Positions 15,058 through 23,928 of a stretch of DNA of 64,000 nucleotides are shown in pieces (within the stretch, counting starts at the first letter, position 1; each line of letters starts with the position of its first letter). The translations under genes and the position numbers were made by a program. The DNA is taken from positions 1-64,000 of the forward strand of contig CAJGDP010000005.1 in NCBI GenBank assembly GCA_904502235.1, in the 5' to 3' direction. Source of the DNA: an uncultured Bacteroidaceae bacterium. GTDB taxonomy: Bacteria > Bacteroidota > Bacteroidia > Bacteroidales > Bacteroidaceae. Under the pieces are notes generated by a model. It did not search any database and had not been told where the DNA came from. It saw only the letters and a list, made by a program, of their open reading frames with translations.

Positions 15058-18000
15058 ATGAAAAAACTTTTACTTTCCATGCTCTCGTTGCTTGCTGTTG
15101 CAGGTGTATGGGCGCAGAATGCAGAAACAAATACCGCTTGGTCAGTAGGTTCTGCAGCAAACGATAAAGCCGATATCACTTGGATTGGTTTTACTGTTCC
15201 CACAACAAACGATGCAGGCGAAACTGTAACAGAAGTTGCCTTGCGCAATATTCATCTGTGTACAAATACAGAAAAGGCTGCAACAACAAAGACTGCCTAT
15301 ATGGTAATCTCTTCGACAAAGGATATTACTGGTAAAGTCGGTATTTCAACGAATAAACCTGTTCCTCAAAACAATGCCTTGATAGAATACACCTTTGAGA
15401 ATGTTACATTGACTGCCGGAGCAACATATTATATGTTTTTCAGTGAGTCAAATACAAATTTCGTATCTTGTGGTCAGCGCATCGCGATTTCTAATGCAAG
15501 CGGTAATTATGAGTCAAAGGTTGGTGCCGGTGGCTCGGAAAAAACTTGGATTCCTTATTTCAAGGTGAATGTTGCCGACCCCAACGCTTTACCTCCTGTT
15601 TTCTCTGCTGCTTATGGCGAAAAGTGGTTGCGTCTGACAAACTGCAGTAATACAGGCTATGTGTGGAGCGCTCCATCATCATCACAGGCAAAAACAGCCG
15701 CTTTGGATATGAGTCTCGAGAACCAGCTTTTCTGTTTTGTCGGCGATAATACCAATGGCTTTGATATCTATTGTATGGCTTTGGGTAAGCAGTACAAACT
15801 TACAGCAGATGTAAATTCTGGTAATGGAACAGCCGCTTCTTGGGTAACAGAGAATTCTGCAAAGTGGTTCTTGGATATGTCGCAGAATACTGCTGAAACA
15901 AAACCCGGAATTGGTGTAACGACAAATATTGCTGGCGGTAATTCTTTGAATATGTGGGCTGCTGCCGGTGGAGATCTTAAATTCTATGGCGTTACCGATG
16001 CCGGTTCGCGCTGGACAATTTCTCGTGTGAATCCCGAACCTTTGAATCTTACTATCAAGGTGCAGGGCGAGACAAAGTATCCCGAGACCAATACACGTAT
16101 AGGTGATTTCAAACTTACCTATGGTAGCACAACGTCTACAACCACAATCACAAAAGAGACAGATGGTACAACAAAGAAAATGTACTTGCCTTTCGGTCAG
16201 CAGGTTAGCATGAGCACATTTACATATCATGGCTGGAATGCTGCTATTGAAGAGGCTGAGGAAACTGTTGTAACATTCAGCGGTGATATGGAGAGTGAAT
16301 ACCAGTATCTGTGGTATCACAACAATCCTCCTTATCGTATTCCTGCTATTGCTACACGCAAAGATGGTAAGTTGCTCGCCTTGAACGACTATCGTCCTTG
16401 TGGTGCCGATATCGGTTTTGGACGTGTAGACCTTGTACAGCGTATAGGTTCTGCCGATGGAACAGAGTGGGAGAAGGGTACAACCATTATCACTGGTAAT
16501 ACAGATGATAATGTAGAGGGTGATATAACTACTCAACATAACGACGGTTACGGTGACCCGGCAGTATGTATCGACCGCGAGACAGGACGTGTGTTGCTCA
16601 TCTGTGTAACAGGTCGCACTGTATGTGGTAGCGCAACACGCGAGAATCCTAACCGTATAGCACGTTTCTACAGCGAGAACGGCGGTGAGACATACCACAG
16701 CGCGGTAGAAGGTAACACTGCTATTTATGACGACATCACCGAGGAGTTCTACGGCTTGTGGGATACCGAGGCTTATAAGAACGGTGATAAAACCAGTCAG
16801 GACAAATATACTGCACAGAGTTTCTTCTTTGGTTCAGGTAGAATATTCCAGAGTTCTAAAATAAAGGTGGGTGATTACTATCGTATCTATGCGGCTCTTT
16901 GGAGCAAGGATATGCATAACCGTGTTGCCTATTCCGATGACTTCGGACTCACATGGCACATCCTTGGTACACGCGAGGATATGCCTTTCCCCGACTTTGG
17001 CAATGCAAATGAGCCAAAGTGCGAGGAGTTGCCTAATGGCGATGTTATAATGTCATCACGTAAGCCTCATGGACGTTATTACAATATCTTTACATATAGC
17101 GATGTGGAGAACGGTCAGGGCTCTTGGGGAAAAGGATGCGACAGCGATATTCCTGCACCAAGCGATTGGAACGGCACAAACGGTGAGATTACAACATATA
17201 AGGTACTTGGTGCCGATGGCGAAATCCATAACCTTGCACTTCAGTCGTTGCCTCTTGGCTTGAGTGAGTATTCGGGTGATGTCCGTCGCAACGTGGGTTT
17301 CTACTTCAAGGATATCACAAGCAAGTACAGCTATCAGAAGGGTGGCAAAAACGATACAGAAATATTTGCCAAAGGCTGGGAACGCGGCATGTTGGTAAGT
17401 ACAACTCAAGGTTCGGCTTATAGCACATTTACATTGCAGACCGACGGTCGCATAGGTTTCTTCTACGAGGAGACTCCCGGTGGTTATTCAATGGTATATG
17501 TTCCTTTGACAATTTCGCAGATTACCAATGGCAAGTATGTTAAGATTCTTGGCGATACAGAGGATTTTGCAACAACACCGGTGAATATCACATATGCATA
17601 CAAGTGTGGTGATGTAGAGTGGATTACAACCCAAGAGGTCGCTTATGCCGGTGAAGGTTTCCCGGCGGTTCTCTCTGCCGCTTTTGCAAAGACTTCGGGT
17701 GCTCCTGCAGGCGTTGTAACAACTGAGGATGAGGGCAAGACATTCGTTATTGACTGTGAATTGGTGGATATGCCTTTCAAGCCTTCATCTTCTTACGATA
17801 AAGCTTGCTGGTATTCATTGAAGATACGTGATACAAAGGCTGTTTACTATAATGAGTCAACCCAAAAGTATGTATGCTCTGTTGGTACACAGAATGGCGA
17901 CAATGCTCTATTTGCTTTCTTTGGTAATCCATTCACCGGTTACAAGATTGTGAACAAGGTGCTTGGCGCAGAAAAAGCTATTGGTGGTAATGTCGCAAAT

Positions 18001-18336
18001 AACGGTCATGTAGCTGCAGTTGATTTTGAAACAGCACCGTTCTACGTTCTAGAGTATAACAGTGGACGTCTGGTGTTGCGTAATAAGGAGTACTCTTTGG
18101 GTTATTTGAACGACATTCAGGGAACTTTGGGCTATTGGGTTAATGGCAGTGCTGCAACCGATGCCGGCTCTTCATTGACATTCACATTGGTCGAGGATAA
18201 TTCAACTGCTATAACAGAAGTCGTGTCAGATGAAACTCCTACCAAGAATGGTATCTACGACCTTTATGGTCGCCGCCTTGCAGCTCCTCAGAAGGGTATA
18301 AACATCATTAATGGCAAGAAGGTGTTGATTTATTGA
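15058..18336 (+). CDS. Secreted exo-alpha-sialidase (GH33-like)
   Basis: A 1092-residue secreted glycosidase that would release sialic acids from host glycans. A signal peptide (residues 1-20, ending VWAQ) is followed by a roughly 400-residue region of beta-rich ancillary domains. The sialidase propeller starts with YRIPAIATRKDG near residue 425, which holds the first catalytic arginine, and contains two Asp-boxes (YSENGGETYH near 538, YSDDFGLTWH near 625). After about residue 870 comes another ancillary region, then a C-terminal tail with IYDLYGRRL and INIINGKKVLIY. No SusC/SusD or other sialic-acid genes lie beside it. Confidence 0.85.
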   Translation: MKKLLLSMLSLLAVAGVWAQNAETNTAWSVGSAANDKADITWIGFTVPTTNDAGETVTEVALRNIHLCTNTEKAATTKTAYMVISSTKDITGKVGISTNKPVPQNNALIEYTFENVTLTAGATYYMFFSESNTNFVSCGQRIAISNASGNYESKVGAGGSEKTWIPYFKVNVADPNALPPVFSAAYGEKWLRLTNCSNTGYVWSAPSSSQAKTAALDMSLENQLFCFVGDNTNGFDIYCMALGKQYKLTADVNSGNGTAASWVTENSAKWFLDMSQNTAETKPGIGVTTNIAGGNSLNMWAAAGGDLKFYGVTDAGSRWTISRVNPEPLNLTIKVQGETKYPETNTRIGDFKLTYGSTTSTTTITKETDGTTKKMYLPFGQQVSMSTFTYHGWNAAIEEAEETVVTFSGDMESEYQYLWYHNNPPYRIPAIATRKDGKLLALNDYRPCGADIGFGRVDLVQRIGSADGTEWEKGTTIITGNTDDNVEGDITTQHNDGYGDPAVCIDRETGRVLLICVTGRTVCGSATRENPNRIARFYSENGGETYHSAVEGNTAIYDDITEEFYGLWDTEAYKNGDKTSQDKYTAQSFFFGSGRIFQSSKIKVGDYYRIYAALWSKDMHNRVAYSDDFGLTWHILGTREDMPFPDFGNANEPKCEELPNGDVIMSSRKPHGRYYNIFTYSDVENGQGSWGKGCDSDIPAPSDWNGTNGEITTYKVLGADGEIHNLALQSLPLGLSEYSGDVRRNVGFYFKDITSKYSYQKGGKNDTEIFAKGWERGMLVSTTQGSAYSTFTLQTDGRIGFFYEETPGGYSMVYVPLTISQITNGKYVKILGDTEDFATTPVNITYAYKCGDVEWITTQEVAYAGEGFPAVLSAAFAKTSGAPAGVVTTEDEGKTFVIDCELVDMPFKPSSSYDKACWYSLKIRDTKAVYYNESTQKYVCSVGTQNGDNALFAFFGNPFTGYKIVNKVLGAEKAIGGNVANNGHVAAVDFETAPFYVLEYNSGRLVLRNKEYSLGYLNDIQGTLGYWVNGSAATDAGSSLTFTLVEDNSTAITEVVSDETPTKNGIYDLYGRRLAAPQKGINIINGKKVLIY

Positions 18337-18359
18337 TAAAAATGTCTCTTTATATACTT

Positions 18360-18392
18360 GGCGGGTGGCTGTTCGGCTACCCGCCTTTTTTT
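18360..18392 (+). terminator. Sialidase terminator
   Basis: GGCGGGT/ACCCGCC stem followed by seven T, 24 bases after the sialidase stop. Confidence 0.85.
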
Positions 18393-18457
18393 GTGAAGTG
18401 AACATTATTCCTCCTTGAATGTTCTTTTTTCTGTATCAAACTATAAAAAATGGAATT

Positions 18458-19741
18458 ATGAACAGAAAATTAAGAACTTTATTCTTGTCGGCTTTATTAA
18501 TGTCGGCAATGGTGCCTGTTACAGCCCAGCGTTGGATTGAAATCCCCGAGGATGCAACTCCTGTAATCTGTATCAGTGAAACAGTGAACGAGGCTCCCGA
18601 TGTTGTAGAGATTTTCCAGAACACCCAGAGCAGTTACTATCACGATGCACGCGCTCCGCGCTTTGTTCTTGTGGATCAGGATGGCAAATGGGGCTTGGGT
18701 ATCGGTGGATACCTGCAGGCAAAGGTGGAGTATGACTTTGACCGTGCTGTAGACAATGTGGATTTCCTTCCATCTGCAATTTACGGCAAAGGTGGGCCGG
18801 AGAGCCAATTTCAGATGGATTTGACCAACTCCACAATCTTTATGAAACTTGTTGGCAACAGTCGTTTGCTGGGCGACTTTGTAGTGTACACATCGGGTAA
18901 TTGGCGAGGAAGCGGATTGGGCTTTCAGCTCCTTAATGCCTATATGGATACCAAGTACTTCAAATTCGGATATGGAGTAGGTTCTTTCATGGATATTGAG
19001 GCAGTGCCCACAACTATAGATTACGGTGGTCCTTGTGGTATGACATTCTATCGTACAACACAGTTCTTGTTACGATATGGATTCGATTGGGGCTTGTCAA
19101 TGGGTGTGGCTGTTGAAAACCCTAATGTCAGTGCGGCTTCCAATGAATTCATAAGCATCAATGCGCAACGTGTTCCCAATGTTCCGGTCTTTCTGCAGTA
19201 TAACTTAAAGGGAAACAGCAATAACCATATACGTCTTGCTGCAATAATGCGCGACATTTATTACACCGATAAGATTACGGGCAAGAATTCCGACAAGGTA
19301 GGCTGGGGTGCACAAGCGAGCCTGCTTGCAACGATAGGTGGTCTTCAGCTCACCGGTCAGTTTACAATAGGCGAGGGTATCGGCTCTCTGGTAAACAATG
19401 TCTCAAATATCGGTGTTGACATTGTTCCCGACCCTCAGACACCCGGAAAGGCCATGCTGCTCCGTAGCGAGAGCTGGTATGCCGGTGCACAATATAACTT
19501 TACAAAGGATTTCATGATTTCTGCTACATATAGCCAGACTGCGCTCCATTCGCAGAACGGTTATGCAGCATACAACCCCGGTGCTTCACGTAAGGGACAA
19601 TATGTTGTAGCCAATGCTCTCTATAATCTCACAGACAACCTGCAGATTGGTATAGAGTATCTTCATGGTTGGAGAACCAACTTCGATGATACCGTTTCCA
19701 ATGCCAACCGTATTAATCTTTCGGCACGATACGATTTCTAA
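18458..19741 (+). CDS. Outer-membrane porin, DcaP-like
   Basis: A 427-residue beta-barrel protein. A signal peptide (ending VTAQ) leads into a short acidic periplasmic segment and then alternating strands typical of a 16-stranded porin (GLGIGGYLQAKVEYDFD, LRYGFDWGLSMGVAVEN, WYAGAQYNFTKDFMISATYS), ending in the C-terminal aromatic DF needed for barrel assembly. It resembles DcaP-type porins; the solute is not known. The frame reaches back to 18419, but ATG 18458 gives the clean signal peptide. The next gene is a phosphate transporter with its own promoter. Confidence 0.8.
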   Translation: MNRKLRTLFLSALLMSAMVPVTAQRWIEIPEDATPVICISETVNEAPDVVEIFQNTQSSYYHDARAPRFVLVDQDGKWGLGIGGYLQAKVEYDFDRAVDNVDFLPSAIYGKGGPESQFQMDLTNSTIFMKLVGNSRLLGDFVVYTSGNWRGSGLGFQLLNAYMDTKYFKFGYGVGSFMDIEAVPTTIDYGGPCGMTFYRTTQFLLRYGFDWGLSMGVAVENPNVSAASNEFISINAQRVPNVPVFLQYNLKGNSNNHIRLAAIMRDIYYTDKITGKNSDKVGWGAQASLLATIGGLQLTGQFTIGEGIGSLVNNVSNIGVDIVPDPQTPGKAMLLRSESWYAGAQYNFTKDFMISATYSQTALHSQNGYAAYNPGASRKGQYVVANALYNLTDNLQIGIEYLHGWRTNFDDTVSNANRINLSARYDF

Positions 19742-19765
19742 AAACATTGTCCGATAATTATGCTT

Positions 19766-19797
19766 GGGCGTACTTTTTTTGAGTGCGCCCTAATTTT
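19766..19797 (+). terminator. Porin terminator
   Basis: GGGCGTACT pairs with AGTGCGCCC (one G-U), followed by TAATTTTT. Confidence 0.8.
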
Positions 19798-19812
19798 TAT
19801 ATGCCAAGATAT

Positions 19813-19842
19813 TTTGCATTTTAAAATGAATGTATATTTTTG
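19813..19842 (+). promoter_or_regulatory. Promoter of the phosphate transporter gene
   Basis: TTTG (19813-19816), 18 bases, TATTTTTG (19835-19842); leader of about 60 bases. No clear Pho-box-like repeat is seen. Confidence 0.65.
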
Positions 19843-19907
19843 TAACAGTTTCGCAATATTTCATAATGTTGCGGTAGTTTGGAATGTAAAATAACAAATT
19901 ATATTTT

Positions 19908-22241
19908 ATGGATTTCTTGAATGGCATAGTTTCCTATGTTGGAAATTTGAGTTCTGTAGAACTCTGCTATTTGTTTGTGGTGGCATTCATGTTTACGTTG
20001 GCAATCATTGACCTTACGGTCGGTGTGAGCAACGATGCCGTGAATTTCCTGAGTGCCGCAGTCGGTTCAAAAGCAGCAAAAATCAAGCATGTGCTTATTG
20101 TGGCAGCGGTAGGTGTCTTTGTAGGTGCATCGTTCAGCGGTGGTATGATGGATGTGGCGCGTCATGGTATCTTCGACCCGCGTTTCTTCTCTTTCGAGAG
20201 TGTGATGTGCATCTACCTTGCTGTGGTAATCAGTGACGTGTTCCTGCTCGACCTTTTCAACTCTCTTGGCTTGCCAACATCAACAACCGTTTCCATGGTA
20301 TTTGAGTTGCTTGGTGCATCGTTCGTAACAGCCCTTATCAGCTCGGGCGGCGAGGGATTGAGCCATTTGAATACCGACAGGGCTCTGACAATTATCATAT
20401 CTATATTCTTATCTGTGGCTATAGCATTCGTGTTCGGTCTTATAGTACAGTGGATTTCACGTCTGGTATTCACATTCCACTACCGCAAGCATCTTGGTCG
20501 CAAGATTGGTATCTATGGCGGTATCGCTTCAACAGCAATTATATATTTCATGCTCATCAAGGGTCTCAAGGGTAGTGCCTTGAAAGGTATGTTGCCTATC
20601 GCTGTGAGTAACCTGATGTTCGAAGAGACAACAAAATTCCTGTTGATTGCATTCGTGGTGCTTACAGTTCTTATGCAGATATTGCATTTGTGTAAGGTGA
20701 ATGTGCTGAAGATTGTTGTGCTTATGGGTACATTCTCTCTTGCAATGGCATTTGCGGGTAACGACCTTGTAAACTTCATCGGTGTGACACTTGCCGGTCT
20801 TGAGTCGTTCCGTGATTTGGTTGCCAACGGTGCAGGTATCGGTGTCGAAGAGTTTAAGATGACCTCTTTGGCTGCTGTTGAAAATGGCGGTAGTGTCTCA
20901 AGCACTCCTGTTGCATTCCTTATCGGTGCAGGTGCTGTTATGGTGTATGCTCTGTTCACAAGCAAGAAGGCACGCAAGGTGTTGCAGACTTCAATCGACC
21001 TTTCAAGCCAGCAGGACGAAGGTAACGAGATGTTCGGTACATCATCAATTGCCCGTAATATGGTACGTGCGGTATCCAAGGTTGTTGATGCCGTTCAGCG
21101 TAACACACCGGTTAGTGTAAAGAAGTGGGTCGGCAAGCGTTTTGCTCCGCTCGAAGAACGTGAGGATGTGGCGTTTGACCTTGTGCGTGCATCGGTAAAT
21201 CTTGTACTTGCAGGTTTGCTCATCGCTTTGGGTACTTCATTGAAATTGCCTCTCTCAACAACATATGTTACATTTATGGTGGGTATGGGTTCTTCACTTG
21301 CCGACCGTGCTTGGGGACGTGAGAGTGCCGTTTATCGCGTAACAGGTGTTGTTTCAGTTGTGGGTGGCTGGTTCATTACAGCCGGAGCCGCATTCATCAT
21401 CGCGGCACTTGTATCTACAATAATGAACTACGGAGGTATTGTTGCAATGTATATAATGATTGCACTTGTCATATATCTGCTTATCCGTAGTCATGTGGCT
21501 TACAACAAGAAGAAGAGCGAGGAGAAGGTCGACGAGAAGATGATTGTCATCTTGAAGTCTGATAATCAGGATGAGGTCTGGGAGAATCTTGTATCTCACA
21601 CAGCCGATACCTTGACACATACGCTTACTTTCTCTGCCGATACATATAAGAAGATGTTCGATGCCTTCTCAAAGGATTCTCTTCGTCCGTTGAAGAGTTC
21701 TTTGATAAAGGTTGTTGAGGAAAAGGCTTTCATGAAGAAGGAACGTCGTGCCGAGACACGCGGTTTGCAGCGTCTGGAACAGAATATGGCATTTGAACGC
21801 AGTACATGGTATCACCTATGTACAAACAGCTGTCAGCAGATGCTCAATACCTTGATACGTATCGGTGAACCTATGAAGGAGCATGCCGAGAACAGTTTCA
21901 ATCCGCTGTCGAAGCAGTATGTAGATGAATTCACTCCATTCTGCAGTAATATTTATGAGGTTCTGAAGGATATCAATGATATATTGGCAACAGGTGATTT
22001 CACAAAGGCCGATGAGGTGTCTTCCCGTGCAAAGGATCTCAAGCACGAACTTGCTACATTGCGTAAGGCTCAGACAATGCGTCTACATCAGAGCCAGGGC
22101 AGTCTCCGTGTCGATTTCGTATATCTGAACCTTATTCAGGAATCACATGAGTTGCTCAGTGAGGTACGTAACCTCTTGCGTGGTAGCAGAAAACTGTTTG
22201 CTCCGGCAACAAATGAGCCCCCTGTTGCAAAAGAAGATTGA
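19908..22241 (+). CDS. Inorganic phosphate transporter (PiT family) with PhoU-like C-terminal domain
   Basis: A 777-residue membrane protein. The PiT signature is duplicated: VGVSNDAVNFLSAAVGSKAA near residue 38 and AGNDLVNFIGVTLAG near 284, each half with several hydrophobic helices, plus GLPTSTTVSMVFELLG and LPLSTTYVTFMVGMGSS. From about residue 535 to the end comes a charged helical region (KDSLRPLKSSLIKVVEEK, LNTLIRIGEPMKEHAEN) resembling the PhoU/DUF47 regulators usually encoded separately beside PiT genes. The fusion suggests built-in control of phosphate (or metal-phosphate) uptake. It has its own promoter and a strong terminator. Confidence 0.88.
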   Translation: MDFLNGIVSYVGNLSSVELCYLFVVAFMFTLAIIDLTVGVSNDAVNFLSAAVGSKAAKIKHVLIVAAVGVFVGASFSGGMMDVARHGIFDPRFFSFESVMCIYLAVVISDVFLLDLFNSLGLPTSTTVSMVFELLGASFVTALISSGGEGLSHLNTDRALTIIISIFLSVAIAFVFGLIVQWISRLVFTFHYRKHLGRKIGIYGGIASTAIIYFMLIKGLKGSALKGMLPIAVSNLMFEETTKFLLIAFVVLTVLMQILHLCKVNVLKIVVLMGTFSLAMAFAGNDLVNFIGVTLAGLESFRDLVANGAGIGVEEFKMTSLAAVENGGSVSSTPVAFLIGAGAVMVYALFTSKKARKVLQTSIDLSSQQDEGNEMFGTSSIARNMVRAVSKVVDAVQRNTPVSVKKWVGKRFAPLEEREDVAFDLVRASVNLVLAGLLIALGTSLKLPLSTTYVTFMVGMGSSLADRAWGRESAVYRVTGVVSVVGGWFITAGAAFIIAALVSTIMNYGGIVAMYIMIALVIYLLIRSHVAYNKKKSEEKVDEKMIVILKSDNQDEVWENLVSHTADTLTHTLTFSADTYKKMFDAFSKDSLRPLKSSLIKVVEEKAFMKKERRAETRGLQRLEQNMAFERSTWYHLCTNSCQQMLNTLIRIGEPMKEHAENSFNPLSKQYVDEFTPFCSNIYEVLKDINDILATGDFTKADEVSSRAKDLKHELATLRKAQTMRLHQSQGSLRVDFVYLNLIQESHELLSEVRNLLRGSRKLFAPATNEPPVAKED

Positions 22242-22261
22242 TTTTATGTGATATAATTACC

Positions 22262-22311
22262 AATGTCGGCATGGGCGGTTCTTGAGGGATTGTACTTATG
22301 CCGACATTTTT
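22262..22311 (+). terminator. Phosphate transporter terminator
   Basis: AATGTCGGCAT pairs perfectly with ATGCCGACATT across a 25-base loop, then a T-run. It lies inside the upstream frame extension of nfo. Confidence 0.8.
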
Positions 22312-22334
22312 GTTTAATAAAAAAGTATTCTGAT

Positions 22335-23168
22335 ATGAAATATATTGGTGCACATGTATCGGCAAGCGGTGGTGTGGAGAATGCACCGCTAAATGCCAAA
22401 GAGATAGGGGCAAATGCTTTTGCTCTCTTTACAAAGAATCAGCGTCAGTGGGTATCTGCCCCTTTGACAGCAAAAAGTATAGCACAGTTCAAGGAAAACT
22501 GCGAAAACGGAGGCTTTGATGCTTCGTTCATAATGCCACACGACAGCTATCTCATCAATCTTGGCAATCCCGACGAGGAGGCTATACAAAAGTCGCGTGC
22601 GGCATTCATCGACGAGATGCAGCGTTGCGAGCAGTTGGGTTTGAAGATGCTTAACTTCCATCCGGGAAGCCACTTGAATAAAATCTCCATAGAACAGTGT
22701 CTCGACGAGATTGCCGCAAACATCAATCTTGCCCTCTCAAAGACAAACGGTGTAACGGCTATAATAGAAAACACAGCAGGACAGGGCAGCAACGTTGGTA
22801 ACAGATTCGAGGAGATACGTTATATCATCGACCGCGTTGAGGACAAGAGCAGAGTGGGTGTCTGTATAGATACTTGCCATACATATTCTGCAGGTTACGA
22901 TATAGTAGGTGATTATGATGGCGTGTTTGCCGAGTTTGAGCGTGTGATAGGCTTGGAGTATCTTAAGGGTATTCACTTGAACGATACAAAGAAACCTCTT
23001 GGTTCACGTGTTGACAGGCACGAAAGTATAGGGCTTGGATTGCTCGGAATGGATTTCTTCAAACGCTTTATGCAGGATGCCCGTTTCGACAATATGCCCA
23101 TTGTTCTTGAAACACCCGATGAAAGTCGCTGGGCAGAGGAAATTGCCCTTTTGCGAAGCTTTGAATAA
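22335..23168 (+). CDS. nfo: Deoxyribonuclease IV (AP endonuclease)
   Basis: A 277-residue TIM-barrel endonuclease of base excision repair that cuts the backbone 5' of abasic sites. It begins with YIGAHVSASGGVENAP and carries the zinc-binding motifs NFHPGSHL, IENTAGQGSNVG, GVCIDTCHTYSAGYD, GIHLNDTKKPLGSRVDRHESIG and a final ETPDES; all expected His/Glu/Asp ligands are present. The open frame reaches back to 22263, but that extension contains a terminator hairpin. ATG 22335 gives the normal N-terminus. Confidence 0.96.
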   Translation: MKYIGAHVSASGGVENAPLNAKEIGANAFALFTKNQRQWVSAPLTAKSIAQFKENCENGGFDASFIMPHDSYLINLGNPDEEAIQKSRAAFIDEMQRCEQLGLKMLNFHPGSHLNKISIEQCLDEIAANINLALSKTNGVTAIIENTAGQGSNVGNRFEEIRYIIDRVEDKSRVGVCIDTCHTYSAGYDIVGDYDGVFAEFERVIGLEYLKGIHLNDTKKPLGSRVDRHESIGLGLLGMDFFKRFMQDARFDNMPIVLETPDESRWAEEIALLRSFE

Positions 23169-23175
23169 CAGATTT

Positions 23176-23206
23176 ATGGGGTATGCAATTTGCGTACCCC
23201 ATAATT
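23176..23206 (+). terminator. nfo terminator
   Basis: ATGGGGTA pairs with TACCCCAT across an 11-base loop, then AATTTT, 8 bases after the nfo stop. Confidence 0.75.
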
Positions 23207-23220
23207 TTGCTGTACTTTTG
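23189..23220 (+). promoter_or_regulatory. Promoter of the queuosine-precursor transporter operon
   Basis: TTTG (23189-23192), 20 bases, TACTTTTG (23213-23220). It overlaps the nfo terminator and leaves a leader of only about 20 bases, too short for a preQ1 riboswitch. Confidence 0.7.
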
Positions 23221-23244
23221 TGCAGAAACTTTAAAAAACATCTT

Positions 23245-23928
23245 ATGGACAAGGTATCGGAAAACCCTTTCAAAAACCGAGCATACGGCGAAATGCCGTT
23301 AATGGTGGTATCTACACTCTTCGTTACGCTATATCTCGTTTCCAACGTGATGGCGGTAAAAGTAATCAGTTTTTTTGATATTCTCTGTTTCGATGCAGGG
23401 ACAATCACTTTTCCCTTTGCTTATATGCTCGGCGATGTACTTACCGAGATTTGGGGCTATCGCACTGCGCGTAAGGTAATTTGGATGACATTCATCTGTA
23501 ACATAATTATGGTTGTGTGTACACAGATTGGTGTGTGGTTGCCGTCGGTAGATTATCTCGACACAACGGCAACAGCCTACAACAGTATATTCACATACGT
23601 GCCACGAATTGTACTTGGCTCGTTGGTGGGATTCCTTATGGGGGAACTCTCCAATGCATGGCTTATGGAGTGCATAAAGGCGAGAACAAACGGCCGTTTC
23701 CTTTGGATACGCACAATAGGCAGTTCGGTTGTGGGTTATCTGTTCGATACATTGCCCTTTGTGCTTATAGCTTTTGCCGGTGTTTTGACCGTAAAGGATA
23801 TCCTGCAGATGATGGCTGTGCAATATTTCATGAAATTGGGAATAGAGGTGTTCTTTGGAACCCCAATGGCATATTCTGTAATTGTATTGCTGAAACGCAA
23901 GGTTCTAAATATGCGCCATAATGGATAG
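23245..23928 (+). CDS. Queuosine precursor transporter (YhhQ/QPTR family)
   Basis: A 227-residue membrane protein of the DUF165/YhhQ family, which imports queuosine precursors for modification of tRNA wobble position 34. About six hydrophobic helices are visible, with the family signatures FPFAYMLGDVLTEIWGYR near residue 56, VLGSLVGFLMGELSNAW near 124 and RTIGSSVVGYLFDT near 152. The open frame extends back to 23035 inside nfo, but the promoter and terminator at 23176-23220 fix ATG 23245. It overlaps the next radical SAM gene by 8 bases, so the two are translationally coupled. Confidence 0.9.
   Translation: MDKVSENPFKNRAYGEMPLMVVSTLFVTLYLVSNVMAVKVISFFDILCFDAGTITFPFAYMLGDVLTEIWGYRTARKVIWMTFICNIIMVVCTQIGVWLPSVDYLDTTATAYNSIFTYVPRIVLGSLVGFLMGELSNAWLMECIKARTNGRFLWIRTIGSSVVGYLFDTLPFVLIAFAGVLTVKDILQMMAVQYFMKLGIEVFFGTPMAYSVIVLLKRKVLNMRHNG

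Noticed and set aside
15682..16698. A 338-residue minus-strand frame opposite the sialidase
   Set aside because: It is a shadow of a clear sialidase coding region, rich in Cys, Ile and Thr, with no domain or signal.
18458..22241. Porin and phosphate transporter as one operon
   Set aside because: A clear terminator (19766-19797) and a separate promoter (19813-19842) lie between them.
23213..23244. preQ1 riboswitch before the queuosine-precursor transporter
   Set aside because: The leader after the promoter is about 20 bases, too short for the aptamer, and no stem-loop of that class is present.
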